A DNA stretch of 64,000 nt, taken from assembly GCF_002005405.1 (NCBI RefSeq), contig NZ_CP019728.1:434001-498000 (forward strand). The letters are read 5' to 3'. The DNA is from Jeotgalibaca dankookensis. Its GTDB lineage: Bacteria; Bacillota; Bacilli; Lactobacillales; Aerococcaceae. A program made the position numbers and the translations under genes. This document shows positions 46,102-53,427 of the stretch, piece after piece. Under the pieces are notes generated by a model that worked only from the letters and a program-made list of their open reading frames with translations, searched no databases and had not been told where the DNA came from. The first letter of the stretch is position 1. Each line of letters starts with the position of its first letter.

Positions 46102-47313
46102 ATGGATAAAAATAGAATACTTGTGCAACGTGCTGCAATAATAGGGTCAGGAACAGATGATTTAACAAACATGTTTCTGTCTCTTTCTTTGTCTTCAATT
46201 ATAATTGATTTAGGAATTACCAACGTTCAAGCGGGATCCATTTCAACAATCACGAATTTTGGTATGTTGCTTGGTGGATTGGTATTTGGTTATTTGGCAG
46301 ATAAATACGGGACCCTCAAGCTATTTAAAACGACTTTAATATTATTTGCATTAGCAACGGCTAGTATGTATTTTGCTACCAGTATGACCACAATTTACAT
46401 ACTACGTTTCTTGGCAGGAATTGGTACAGGTGGAGAGTACGGAATTGCTATTAGTCTCTTAGCTAAAGTCACTCCGTCTTCTAAAATGGGCAAAATGTCT
46501 GCTTATAATGGTGTCGCTGGAATGGTTGGGAATATTTTAGCAGCATTGTTAGCAAGTATTATTTTACCGACATTAGGCTGGAATTTTCTTTTCCTACTGG
46601 GTTTATTACCCTTATTGATTGTTGCTTGGGTACACTTCAATGTAAAGGATGATGTTCTTAATCAAACCGAGCATTCGGTTAAAGCAATTAAGCCCTCTTA
46701 TAAAGAACTTTTTAAAACACCAAAACTCGCGCGTCAGACTTTTGCGCTTATGTTTATGGCGATTGTGCAAATTAGTGGCTACTTTGGGTTGATGAATTGG
46801 TTGCCACAAATCATGCAACAAAGTCTTGGGTTAACCGTGTCGGGAAGTTCTTTATGGATGATTGCGACTATAGTTGGGATGTCCGTTGGGATGATTTTTT
46901 TTGGGAGAACATTGGATGCTTTTGGCCCAAGATTAGCCTATAGTATATTTTTAATTGCTTCGGCCTCAGCCGTCTTTTTATTCACTCTAGTGACGAATGA
47001 ATTTGCAATGTTAATCGGTGGCGCTTTGGTTGGCTTTTTTGTAAACGGAATGTTTGCTGGCTATGGAGCAATCGTTAGTAAATTATATCCCAAACACGTC
47101 CATTCAATGGCAAATAATCTTATTATAAATGTAGGACGAGCAGTGGGAGGGTTTTCCTCAATTATTATTGGCTTCCTAATGGATTTTGGGAATATCACCA
47201 CAGTGATGATCTTTTTATCATGTAGTTATCTGGCAAGTTTTCTAGTTATGATGACGATTAAAGAATTTTCAAAACAACGGTACCAGTATGCGGTGATTAA
47301 TATTGAGATTTAG
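46102..47313 (+). CDS. MFS transporter, sugar/aromatic-acid porter-like
   Basis: 403 residues with twelve predicted membrane helices. The loop 2-3 motif GYLADKYGTLKLFK and GTGGEYGIAISLLAKVTPSSKMGKM are typical of metabolite:H+ symporters of the AAHS/sugar-porter branch. The substrate cannot be assigned. It has its own promoter, and the rplU promoter follows its stop at once, with no clear terminator between. Confidence 0.85.
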   Translation: MDKNRILVQRAAIIGSGTDDLTNMFLSLSLSSIIIDLGITNVQAGSISTITNFGMLLGGLVFGYLADKYGTLKLFKTTLILFALATASMYFATSMTTIYILRFLAGIGTGGEYGIAISLLAKVTPSSKMGKMSAYNGVAGMVGNILAALLASIILPTLGWNFLFLLGLLPLLIVAWVHFNVKDDVLNQTEHSVKAIKPSYKELFKTPKLARQTFALMFMAIVQISGYFGLMNWLPQIMQQSLGLTVSGSSLWMIATIVGMSVGMIFFGRTLDAFGPRLAYSIFLIASASAVFLFTLVTNEFAMLIGGALVGFFVNGMFAGYGAIVSKLYPKHVHSMANNLIINVGRAVGGFSSIIIGFLMDFGNITTVMIFLSCSYLASFLVMMTIKEFSKQRYQYAVINIEI

Positions 47314-47314
47314 T

Positions 47315-47343
47315 TTGACGGCTTCTAGCAAGTTTGGTATACT
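47315..47343 (+). promoter_or_regulatory. Promoter of rplU-prp-rpmA
   Basis: TTGACG (47315-47320), spacer 17, TATACT (47338-47343), beginning 2 bases after the MFS stop. Confidence 0.85.
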
Positions 47344-47349
47344 ACCAAT

Positions 47350-47440
47350 GTTGTAAATGTGTGCACCACAACTACAACCGCACGTAAAGAGTTGAAGTTC
47401 CTTTTGGACACTCTGGTCGGCGAGTCTAAGTATAATAAGG
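47350..47440 (+). promoter_or_regulatory. Probable L21 leader RNA
   Basis: The about 100-base leader before rplU contains CACAACTACAACCGCACG and a GGACACTCTGGTCGGCGAGTC-like hairpin segment (47406-47428), resembling the Firmicutes L21 leader thought to bind L21 for autoregulation. Identified by position and remembered motif. Confidence 0.7.
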
Positions 47441-47452
47441 AGGTGCAGGAAT

Positions 47453-47761
47453 ATGTACGCAATTATAAAAACAGGTGGAAAACAATTAAAAGTTGAAGTT
47501 GGACAACCAATCTACATTGAAAAATTGAATGTTGATGCTGGAGAACAAGTAACTTTTGAAGAAGTTGTTTTTGTTGGTGGAGAAGACACTAAAATCGGTG
47601 CTCCTTTAGTAGAAGGCGCAACTGTTGTCGGAACTGTTGAAAAACAAGGCCGCGAGAAAAAAGTGACAACTTACAGATATATGAGAAGAAAAGATTCTCA
47701 CCGTAAACAAGGTCATCGTCAACCTTATACTAAGGTTATGATCGAAGCAATTAACGCATAA
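47453..47761 (+). CDS. rplU: 50S ribosomal protein L21
   Basis: L21, 102 residues, starting [15 protein letters not shown] with the conserved [20 protein letters not shown]-like end ([20 protein letters not shown]). AAGGAGGTGC precedes the ATG. It is the first gene of the rplU-prp-rpmA operon. Confidence 0.98.
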   Translation: MYAIIKTGGKQLKVEVGQPIYIEKLNVDAGEQVTFEEVVFVGGEDTKIGAPLVEGATVVGTVEKQGREKKVTTYRYMRRKDSHRKQGHRQPYTKVMIEAINA

Positions 47762-47775
47762 GAGATGTGAACAGA

Positions 47776-48111
47776 ATGATCATTGCAAAATTCATAGAAA
47801 ATTCAAAGGGTCTGATTTACTCCTTTGAAATTACCGGACACGCAGGTTACGCTGAAGCGGGTGAGGACATTGTTTGTGCTGCCGTTTCTGTTTTAGCAAT
47901 TGAAACAGTAAACAGCATCGACAAAATGGCGGATCATCAAATGTTTGTTGAAGAAGCAGATAATGATGGTGGTTATCTGTTTGCACAGATTAAACCTAAC
48001 CTTTCAGAGAATCAAGCACAGGTGACACAAATTTTGCTCAAACATTTATATTTATCTCTTCAGGATGTTGCAACGACTTATCCTGATTATGTAACCATTG
48101 AGACTATCTAA
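47776..48111 (+). CDS. prp: Ribosomal-processing cysteine protease Prp
   Basis: Prp (YsxB, 111 residues) removes the N-terminal extension of L27. Catalytic His22 (GHAGYAEAGED) and Cys34 (DIVCAAVSVL) are in the conserved spacing. I start at ATG 47776 because family members begin close to this point (MIIAKFIENSKGLI); the in-frame GTG at 47767 would add three residues. It sits between its substrate rpmA and rplU, as in other Firmicutes. Confidence 0.95.
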   Translation: MIIAKFIENSKGLIYSFEITGHAGYAEAGEDIVCAAVSVLAIETVNSIDKMADHQMFVEEADNDGGYLFAQIKPNLSENQAQVTQILLKHLYLSLQDVATTYPDYVTIETI

Positions 48112-48143
48112 TAATTTAAATCTGTGCCAGGGAGGTGCAACTC

Positions 48144-48428
48144 ATGTTGAAACTAAATCTACAATTATTCGCTACTAAAAAAGGTGGTGGATCTACAAGT
48201 AACGGTCGTGATTCCCATTCAAAACGTTTAGGAGCTAAACGTTCAGATGGACAACTCGTTTCTGGTGGTTCAATTTTGTACCGTCAACGCGGAACAAAAA
48301 TCCATCCAGGTGCTAATGTAGGCAGAGGTGGCGACGATACACTATTTTCCAAAATCGATGGAATCGTTCGTTTCGAACGTGTTGGTCGTAATAAAAAACG
48401 CGTATCCGTTTACCCTAACGCTCAATAA
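48144..48428 (+). CDS. rpmA: 50S ribosomal protein L27 with cleavable N-terminus
   Basis: L27, 94 residues. It begins [19 protein letters not shown]: the first nine residues are the extension cut by Prp (LNLQLFA then TKKG), needed to expose the tail that reaches the peptidyl-transferase centre. Start is ATG 48144 after GGGAGGTGC; the GTG at 48135 lies in that site. The rest ([30 protein letters not shown]) is standard. Confidence 0.98.
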   Translation: MLKLNLQLFATKKGGGSTSNGRDSHSKRLGAKRSDGQLVSGGSILYRQRGTKIHPGANVGRGGDDTLFSKIDGIVRFERVGRNKKRVSVYPNAQ

Positions 48429-48469
48429 TGATTGGTATTACCAATCACACCATTTTCATACACACAACT

Positions 48470-48505
48470 ACTTGCGAAGGGATAACCTGACGCAAGTTTT
48501 TTTTT
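48470..48505 (+). terminator. Terminator after rpmA
   Basis: ACTTGCG (48470-48476) pairs with CGCAAGT (48491-48497), followed by a nine-base T-run; the loop is 14 bases. Confidence 0.85.
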
Positions 48506-48534
48506 GAAACTTAATGGTAGGAGGGAAGATACAG

Positions 48535-49542
48535 ATGGTAAATATTGGAAAATTAGAAGGTTTATTTAATCAATTTGATGAAGCGGTCGGGTTGCTGCAA
48601 ACAGCAATCGATGTATCTTATGTAGAAGCATTAACTGAGACCCTTCAAAATGTTGCCTATGAGGGTAAAGCCCAGCAGTTGGAGGGGTTACCGTCAGATG
48701 AAGTAGTAGCGAAATTAAATCGGCTCTATCGAAAAATGAAATGGGACGAGCTTTCACGTGAAGATGTTCGTAAGTTAGTCCAACTAGGTTTTATTAAAGC
48801 AATTCGAGTAGATAAGATTCAATCCAATCATCAAATGACTCCTGATACAATTGCTTTTTTACTCGCGTATTTCATAGGAGCCATTAAGAATGATCCGACT
48901 GAGGCCTTACATATTCATGATTTAGCAGTTGGGACAGGTAATTTATTGATGATAGTCATGGATTACTTAGGAAAACGTGGTAACAAGGTTACTGCTGAGG
49001 CAGTCGATAATGATGATTTATTAATTGCACTGGCATCTAACCATGCTCACTTACAAAAGTGGGACCAAGCGATTAGCTTTAATCATTCAGATAGTCTGCA
49101 AGAGCTATTAATCAAGCCAGCGGATCTGGCCGTAACAGATTTACCGGTTGGTTATTATCCCGTGTCCGAACGTGCAAATAAATTTTCGACTTCTTTTGAA
49201 GAAGGATATTCATATGCGCACTTTCTTCTCATTGAGCAACAGCTTAAGTATTTAAAAGATGGTGGGTGGGGATTTTTTATCGTTCCAAAAAATCTAATTG
49301 AGAGCGATAAAGAAGGTGTCTTTATGAATTGGCTGAAAGGGAATGCTTATCTTCAAGGAATGTTACAGCTTCCTGAGAGTCTCTTTCATTCTGAACAAAT
49401 GCAAAAATCAATTTTGATTTTGCAAAAGAAGGGAAACCAAGCCAGACAAGTAGATGAAGTCTTATTAGGAAGCATTCCGAATATAAAAGATGCAAAAAGA
49501 ATGCAGGCTTTTCTTGGTCAATTTAACAATTGGGTAAAATAA
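48535..49542 (+). CDS. ytxK: YtxK-type class I methyltransferase
   Basis: 335 residues of an N6-adenine-type methyltransferase fold. SAM motif DLAVGTGNLL and the catalytic-motif variant TDLPVGYYP are present. The family lies after the comG operon or next to ackA in many Firmicutes; no com genes are here. The target is unknown. I start at ATG 48535, 10 bases after AGGAGGG, not at ATG 48514, which precedes that site. Confidence 0.88.
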   Translation: MVNIGKLEGLFNQFDEAVGLLQTAIDVSYVEALTETLQNVAYEGKAQQLEGLPSDEVVAKLNRLYRKMKWDELSREDVRKLVQLGFIKAIRVDKIQSNHQMTPDTIAFLLAYFIGAIKNDPTEALHIHDLAVGTGNLLMIVMDYLGKRGNKVTAEAVDNDDLLIALASNHAHLQKWDQAISFNHSDSLQELLIKPADLAVTDLPVGYYPVSERANKFSTSFEEGYSYAHFLLIEQQLKYLKDGGWGFFIVPKNLIESDKEGVFMNWLKGNAYLQGMLQLPESLFHSEQMQKSILILQKKGNQARQVDEVLLGSIPNIKDAKRMQAFLGQFNNWVK

Positions 49543-49552
49543 ATGATATAAT
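49523..49552 (+). promoter_or_regulatory. Possible promoter of ackA
   Basis: TTAACA (49523-49528), spacer 18, TATAAT (49547-49552), 43 bases before ackA and partly inside ytxK. Confidence 0.5.
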
Positions 49553-49594
49553 TAATGAGATTGATACTAACAAAACCAGATAGGAGCGGAATTA

Positions 49595-50794
49595 ATGTCT
49601 AAAATTATTGCAATTAACGCAGGGAGTTCAAGTTTGAAGTTCACGTTATATGAAATGCCAGGAGAGGTTACAGTATCTTCAGGAATTATTGAAAGAATCG
49701 GTTTAAAAAATTCCATTTTTACAATTAAATACGGAGATGGCCAAAAATACAATGTCGTTGAAGATATTGAAAATCACGAAGTTGCCGTTGAAAAATTAAT
49801 GAAACAGTTGAAAGAACTAGGAATTATAGCTGATTTTAGTGAAATTACAGGTGTTGGACACCGAGTTGTTGCAGGAGGAGAACTTTTTAAAGAATCTACA
49901 CTAATTACCGATAATGTGTTAGAAAAAATTGAAGAATTATCCGAATTAGCTCCACTTCATAACCCAGCTAATGCAACAGGAATTCGTGCTTTCAAAAAAT
50001 TATTGCCAGAAATTACGAGTGTAGCAGTTTTCGATACAGCATTCCACACAACCATGCCGAAAGAAAATTATCTATATAGTATTCCAATGGAATATTATGA
50101 TGATTTTGCTGCTCGCAAGTATGGTGCTCATGGAACAAGTCATCAATATGTTTCGGAACGTGCAGCAGATATGTTAGGTAAACCACTTGAAGATTTAAAA
50201 ATTATTACTTGTCATTTGGGTAATGGTGCTTCGATTACTGCTGTAGATGGTGGTGTTTCAGTTGACACATCAATGGGCTTTACTCCTTTAGCAGGTGTTA
50301 CAATGGGAACACGTTCAGGTGATATTGACGCTTCCTTGCTACCTTACTTAATGAATAAACTAGAAATCACTGATATTAATGAAATGATTAATATTTTAAA
50401 TAAAAAATCTGGTTTATTAGGTTTATCTGGTATATCTAGTGATATGCGTGATATTGAAGAAGCAGCTGAAGCTGGTAATGATCGTGCTCAGACTGCACTA
50501 GATATTTTCCATAACCGTGTTCAAAAATATATTGGTCAATATATTGCAGTTATGAACGGTGTGGATGCTATTGTATTTACTGCCGGAATTGGCGAAAATG
50601 CTGCCTCTACTCGTAAAATTATTATTGATGGTATTAGCTGGTTTGGCTGTGAAATAGATGATGAAAAGAACAATATCCGTGGGGAAGAACGTGTTATTTC
50701 GTCAGAAGATTCCAAGATTAAAGTTTTATTGATACCAACTGATGAAGAATTGGTTATTTTACGCGATGTTGTATGTTTTGCAGAAAAAGCTTAA
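49595..50794 (+). CDS. ackA: Acetate kinase
   Basis: AckA makes ATP from acetyl phosphate in fermentation. The start [16 protein letters not shown] is the first ASKHA phosphate motif. GHRVVAGGE, the [11 protein letters not shown] active-site segment, [11 protein letters not shown] and FTAGIGENA follow. At 399 residues it is normal. AGGAGCGGA precedes the ATG. Confidence 0.98.
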   Translation: MSKIIAINAGSSSLKFTLYEMPGEVTVSSGIIERIGLKNSIFTIKYGDGQKYNVVEDIENHEVAVEKLMKQLKELGIIADFSEITGVGHRVVAGGELFKESTLITDNVLEKIEELSELAPLHNPANATGIRAFKKLLPEITSVAVFDTAFHTTMPKENYLYSIPMEYYDDFAARKYGAHGTSHQYVSERAADMLGKPLEDLKIITCHLGNGASITAVDGGVSVDTSMGFTPLAGVTMGTRSGDIDASLLPYLMNKLEITDINEMINILNKKSGLLGLSGISSDMRDIEEAAEAGNDRAQTALDIFHNRVQKYIGQYIAVMNGVDAIVFTAGIGENAASTRKIIIDGISWFGCEIDDEKNNIRGEERVISSEDSKIKVLLIPTDEELVILRDVVCFAEKA

Positions 50795-50843
50795 AGCATA
50801 AAAAAAGGGTGGGTCCATTGAGGCCCATCCTTTTTTATGCTTT
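50793..50843. terminator. Bidirectional terminator between ackA and usp
   Basis: A 20-base arm starting AAAGCATAAAAAAGG pairs with its complement ending CCTTTTTTATGCTTT (one GU), loop about ten bases. A/T runs on both sides serve the converging genes. Confidence 0.93.
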
Positions 50844-51303
50844 AAAATTTACTATAATTTTCTAAATCAGTTCGAACAACAGTAACGTCACAAGGAGCAT
50901 TTCGAATAACGTACTCAGAAATGGATCCAATAAATAATCGTTCTACAGCATTCAAACCTGTTGCTCCAATCATAATTAAATCAGCATGGTTTTTTACAGC
51001 TAAATCTTTAGCGATCATTATCTTGGGCGAACCATAATCGACGACGGTCTCAACATCTTTAACCCCATGATCACGCGCAATTTTTTCATGGTAATCCATC
51101 ATGACTTTTGTTTGACGAATGATTTCGTCTGAAAAATTACCTTCAAACCCCGATGGTGTTTGGATTGCTCTTGTATCAATGACATGCGCAATCACAAGTT
51201 TTGCATTAATTTTTTTTGCCACATGAACGGCTTTTTTAAAAGCTAACTCAGACTGTTCCGAACCATCAACGGGCGATAGAATCACTTCATATTCTTTCAT
51301 CAT
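50842..51303 (-). CDS. Universal stress protein, UspA family
   Basis: About 153 residues, a single Usp domain. VILSPVDGSEQSELAFKKAV at the start and GATGLNAVERLFIGSISEYV near the end form the nucleotide-binding site (G-x2-G-x9-G(S) pattern), so it is probably an ATP-binding Usp. I start at 51303, 8 bases after GGAG; GTG at 51312 overlaps that site. The stop lies in the shared terminator. Confidence 0.92.
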   Translation of the reverse strand: MMKEYEVILSPVDGSEQSELAFKKAVHVAKKINAKLVIAHVIDTRAIQTPSGFEGNFSDEIIRQTKVMMDYHEKIARDHGVKDVETVVDYGSPKIMIAKDLAVKNHADLIMIGATGLNAVERLFIGSISEYVIRNAPCDVTVVRTDLENYSKF

Positions 51304-51382
51304 CTCAACCACTCCATTCTATAAGTCTTCTGATACTTATATTGTAACCGATAACACAAGAAACATAAAGAAAAGGAAACGG

Positions 51383-51655
51383 TTATTTTTTAAGCGAAGA
51401 AGCTAATCGAATCGAGAAAAAAGCCGTATAGATAGAAATGATAGTTAAAATGACCGTATAAATAAGTTGGCTATTTAATAAAACGCTGAAAAAAGATAAA
51501 ATTGTAAAGGAAAAGTAAATTTTTCCATTAAAACGAAGGGTTTTTTCTACACTTTTTTTATCAAAGACAAGGACTATTTCACTGGATTTTGTTAATAAAA
51601 ACCAAGTCAAAAGTCCAAGCAAAAGAGAGAATAGGAACATCATAGCTTGAATCAT
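51383..51655 (-). CDS. Small membrane protein of unknown function (DUF-like)
   Basis: 90 residues with three hydrophobic segments (about 4-22, 45-63 and 66-84) and a central KKSVEKTLRFNGK loop. TAGGTG precedes the ATG. I do not recognise it with certainty. It follows the terminator of the probable 6S RNA and precedes usp on the same strand. Confidence 0.65.
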   Translation of the reverse strand: MIQAMMFLFSLLLGLLTWFLLTKSSEIVLVFDKKSVEKTLRFNGKIYFSFTILSFFSVLLNSQLIYTVILTIISIYTAFFSIRLASSLKK

Positions 51656-51671
51656 TTTATCACCTACAAAA

Positions 51672-51908
51672 TTAAAAGCCGCTCATAAGAGCGGCTTCTA
51701 AAGTTAATACTTTATAAAAAATTCCGATGGTGCCGTTTTTGTTATTCTACTAGTTTTGAACCCGCAATATCAGCAGGTGGGCTCCACAAAATGTCATCTA
51801 GTGTCCATATGAAGTGGCATGCTATTTGAACATTTATCAAGGATCCCAAGGTAAAATTATTTGTTCGGTCAACACATTGAGAATATATCGTACACCTCAG
51901 AACTTCTT
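51672..51908 (-). ncRNA. ssrS: Probable 6S RNA
   Basis: A gene-free 354-base gap holds a complete minus-strand transcription unit: a promoter at 51915-51943 and a terminator (AGCCGCTC/GAGCGGCT, 51677-51696). The RNA of about 200-237 bases has no usable open frame. Firmicutes 6S RNA is commonly encoded next to rarA, as here, and segments such as CTGAGGTGTACG and CCTTGGGATCCTTG recall that family. The assignment is not proven; folding into a rod with a central bubble was not computed. Confidence 0.6.
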
Positions 51909-51914
51909 GTACTT

Positions 51915-51943
51915 ATAGTAGCATATCGAAAAAACTTATGCAA
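51915..51943 (-). promoter_or_regulatory. Promoter of the probable 6S RNA
   Basis: Minus strand: TTGCAT (51943-51938), 17-base spacer, TACTAT (51920-51915). Confidence 0.7.
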
Positions 51944-52009
51944 GAATGAATACTTAAAATATTAAAAAAAGCTCTAGAAGATAAGGATGGAAGCGCCGTC
52001 TTGATGATG

Positions 52010-53269
52010 TCATTTCCTTTTTTTCAACTGACTGGAAAGTGCTTGTTCATACTTGCCAGTCACAGCTGGCTTATAATAAACAGCCTGTTTAATTGAATCG
52101 GGAAGGTATTGTTGGGCAACCCAGTGATCCTCATAAGCATGCGGAAACTTATAAGAAACTCCCCGACCTAAAGCTTCTGCTCCTTTATAATGAAAATCCT
52201 TTAAATGCTTGGGAACATCACCTGATTTTCCATCTCGAATATCCTGTAGTGCGCGATCAATTGCTTCTATCGACGAATTAGATTTAGGAGATAAGGCAAG
52301 ATCGATAACGGCATGCGCCAAAGGAATACGTGCTTCGGGCAACCCCAGCATCTGTGCTGCTTGTACTGCAGAGACTGTTCTCTGGACAGCATTTGGATTG
52401 CCAAAGTTAATATCTTCATAAGCAATCACCATTAAGCGGCGGCAGATGACAGTTAATTCACCAGCTTCAACAAGACGGCCTAAATAATGAAGGGATGCAT
52501 CGACATCACTGCCACGAATTGACTTTTGAAAAGCTGAAATAACGTCGTAATGAGCATCACCATCTTTGTCGTGAACAAGTGCTTTCCGTTGTAAGCACTC
52601 CTCAGCAACAGCTAGAGTAATTTTAATATTTCCGTTTTCATTAGGGGGGGTAGAAAGGGCAGCTAATTCTAATGCGTTGAGAGCACCTCGTAAATCTCCC
52701 ATAGAGCTGCGAGAAAGATGCAATAAAGCACTTTCATCAATTACGATTGGAAGTTCTCCCAAACCGTCAGTTTTGTCCTCTAAAGCGCGATTCAGTGCTT
52801 TTTGCATATCGGTGCTGCTTAACGGTTTTACTTCAAATATTTGACAGCGACTTCGAATCGCAGGACTAATACTAATATAAGGGTTTTCTGTTGTCGCTCC
52901 GATTAGGATAACAAGGCCACTCTCTAGGTGAGGTAAGAGGAAATCTTGTTTTGGTTTATCGAGACGATGGATTTCATCCAAGAGTAAAATAACTTGACCT
53001 GAAAATTTAGCTTCTTCTACTACAATTTGTAAATCTTTTTTTGAATCTGTCGCGGCATTTAAATGTCGAAAAGCTGACTTTGTTGATCCAGAAATGGCGC
53101 TAGCAATACTTGTTTTTCCGGTACCAGGTGGTCCATATAAAATCATTGAAGATAGCATTTTCGCATCTACCATACGCCGAATAATTCGATTTTTGCCTAC
53201 TAAGTGTTCTTGTCCTACAACTTGATCAATCGTTTTAGGACGCATCCGGTAGGCTAGTGGTTTCTTCAT
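52010..53269 (-). CDS. rarA: Replication-associated recombination protein RarA (MgsA)
   Basis: An AAA+ clamp-loader-like ATPase (419 residues) acting at stalled forks. Walker A GPPGTGKT is at 46-53 and Walker B LLLDEIHRLD near 97, with GATTENPYISI (sensor 1) next. The C-terminal MgsA tetramerisation region (SDVDASLHYLGRLVEAGE, YEDINFGNPNAV) is present. It is monocistronic, with the probable 6S RNA unit just downstream. Confidence 0.97.
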   Translation of the reverse strand: MKKPLAYRMRPKTIDQVVGQEHLVGKNRIIRRMVDAKMLSSMILYGPPGTGKTSIASAISGSTKSAFRHLNAATDSKKDLQIVVEEAKFSGQVILLLDEIHRLDKPKQDFLLPHLESGLVILIGATTENPYISISPAIRSRCQIFEVKPLSSTDMQKALNRALEDKTDGLGELPIVIDESALLHLSRSSMGDLRGALNALELAALSTPPNENGNIKITLAVAEECLQRKALVHDKDGDAHYDVISAFQKSIRGSDVDASLHYLGRLVEAGELTVICRRLMVIAYEDINFGNPNAVQRTVSAVQAAQMLGLPEARIPLAHAVIDLALSPKSNSSIEAIDRALQDIRDGKSGDVPKHLKDFHYKGAEALGRGVSYKFPHAYEDHWVAQQYLPDSIKQAVYYKPAVTGKYEQALSSQLKKRK

Positions 53270-53359
53270 AATACCCGCTCCTTTGTCTTTGTTATTATAA
53301 GCTATTGGCTACAAAGGAACAAACATTCGATTTAATTTACATTATATAAGTAAACTTGC

Positions 53360-53388
53360 TTATCAAAACCCATGTGTATGGTTATAAT
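53360..53388 (+). promoter_or_regulatory. Promoter of gshF
   Basis: TTATCA (53360-53365), spacer 17, TATAAT (53383-53388), 39 bases before the start. An imperfect palindrome ATAAG..CTTAT covers the -35 region. Confidence 0.65.
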
Positions 53389-53427
53389 AGAACCATTGAA
53401 TATTGTTTATGAAAGTGAGCTTAAAAA

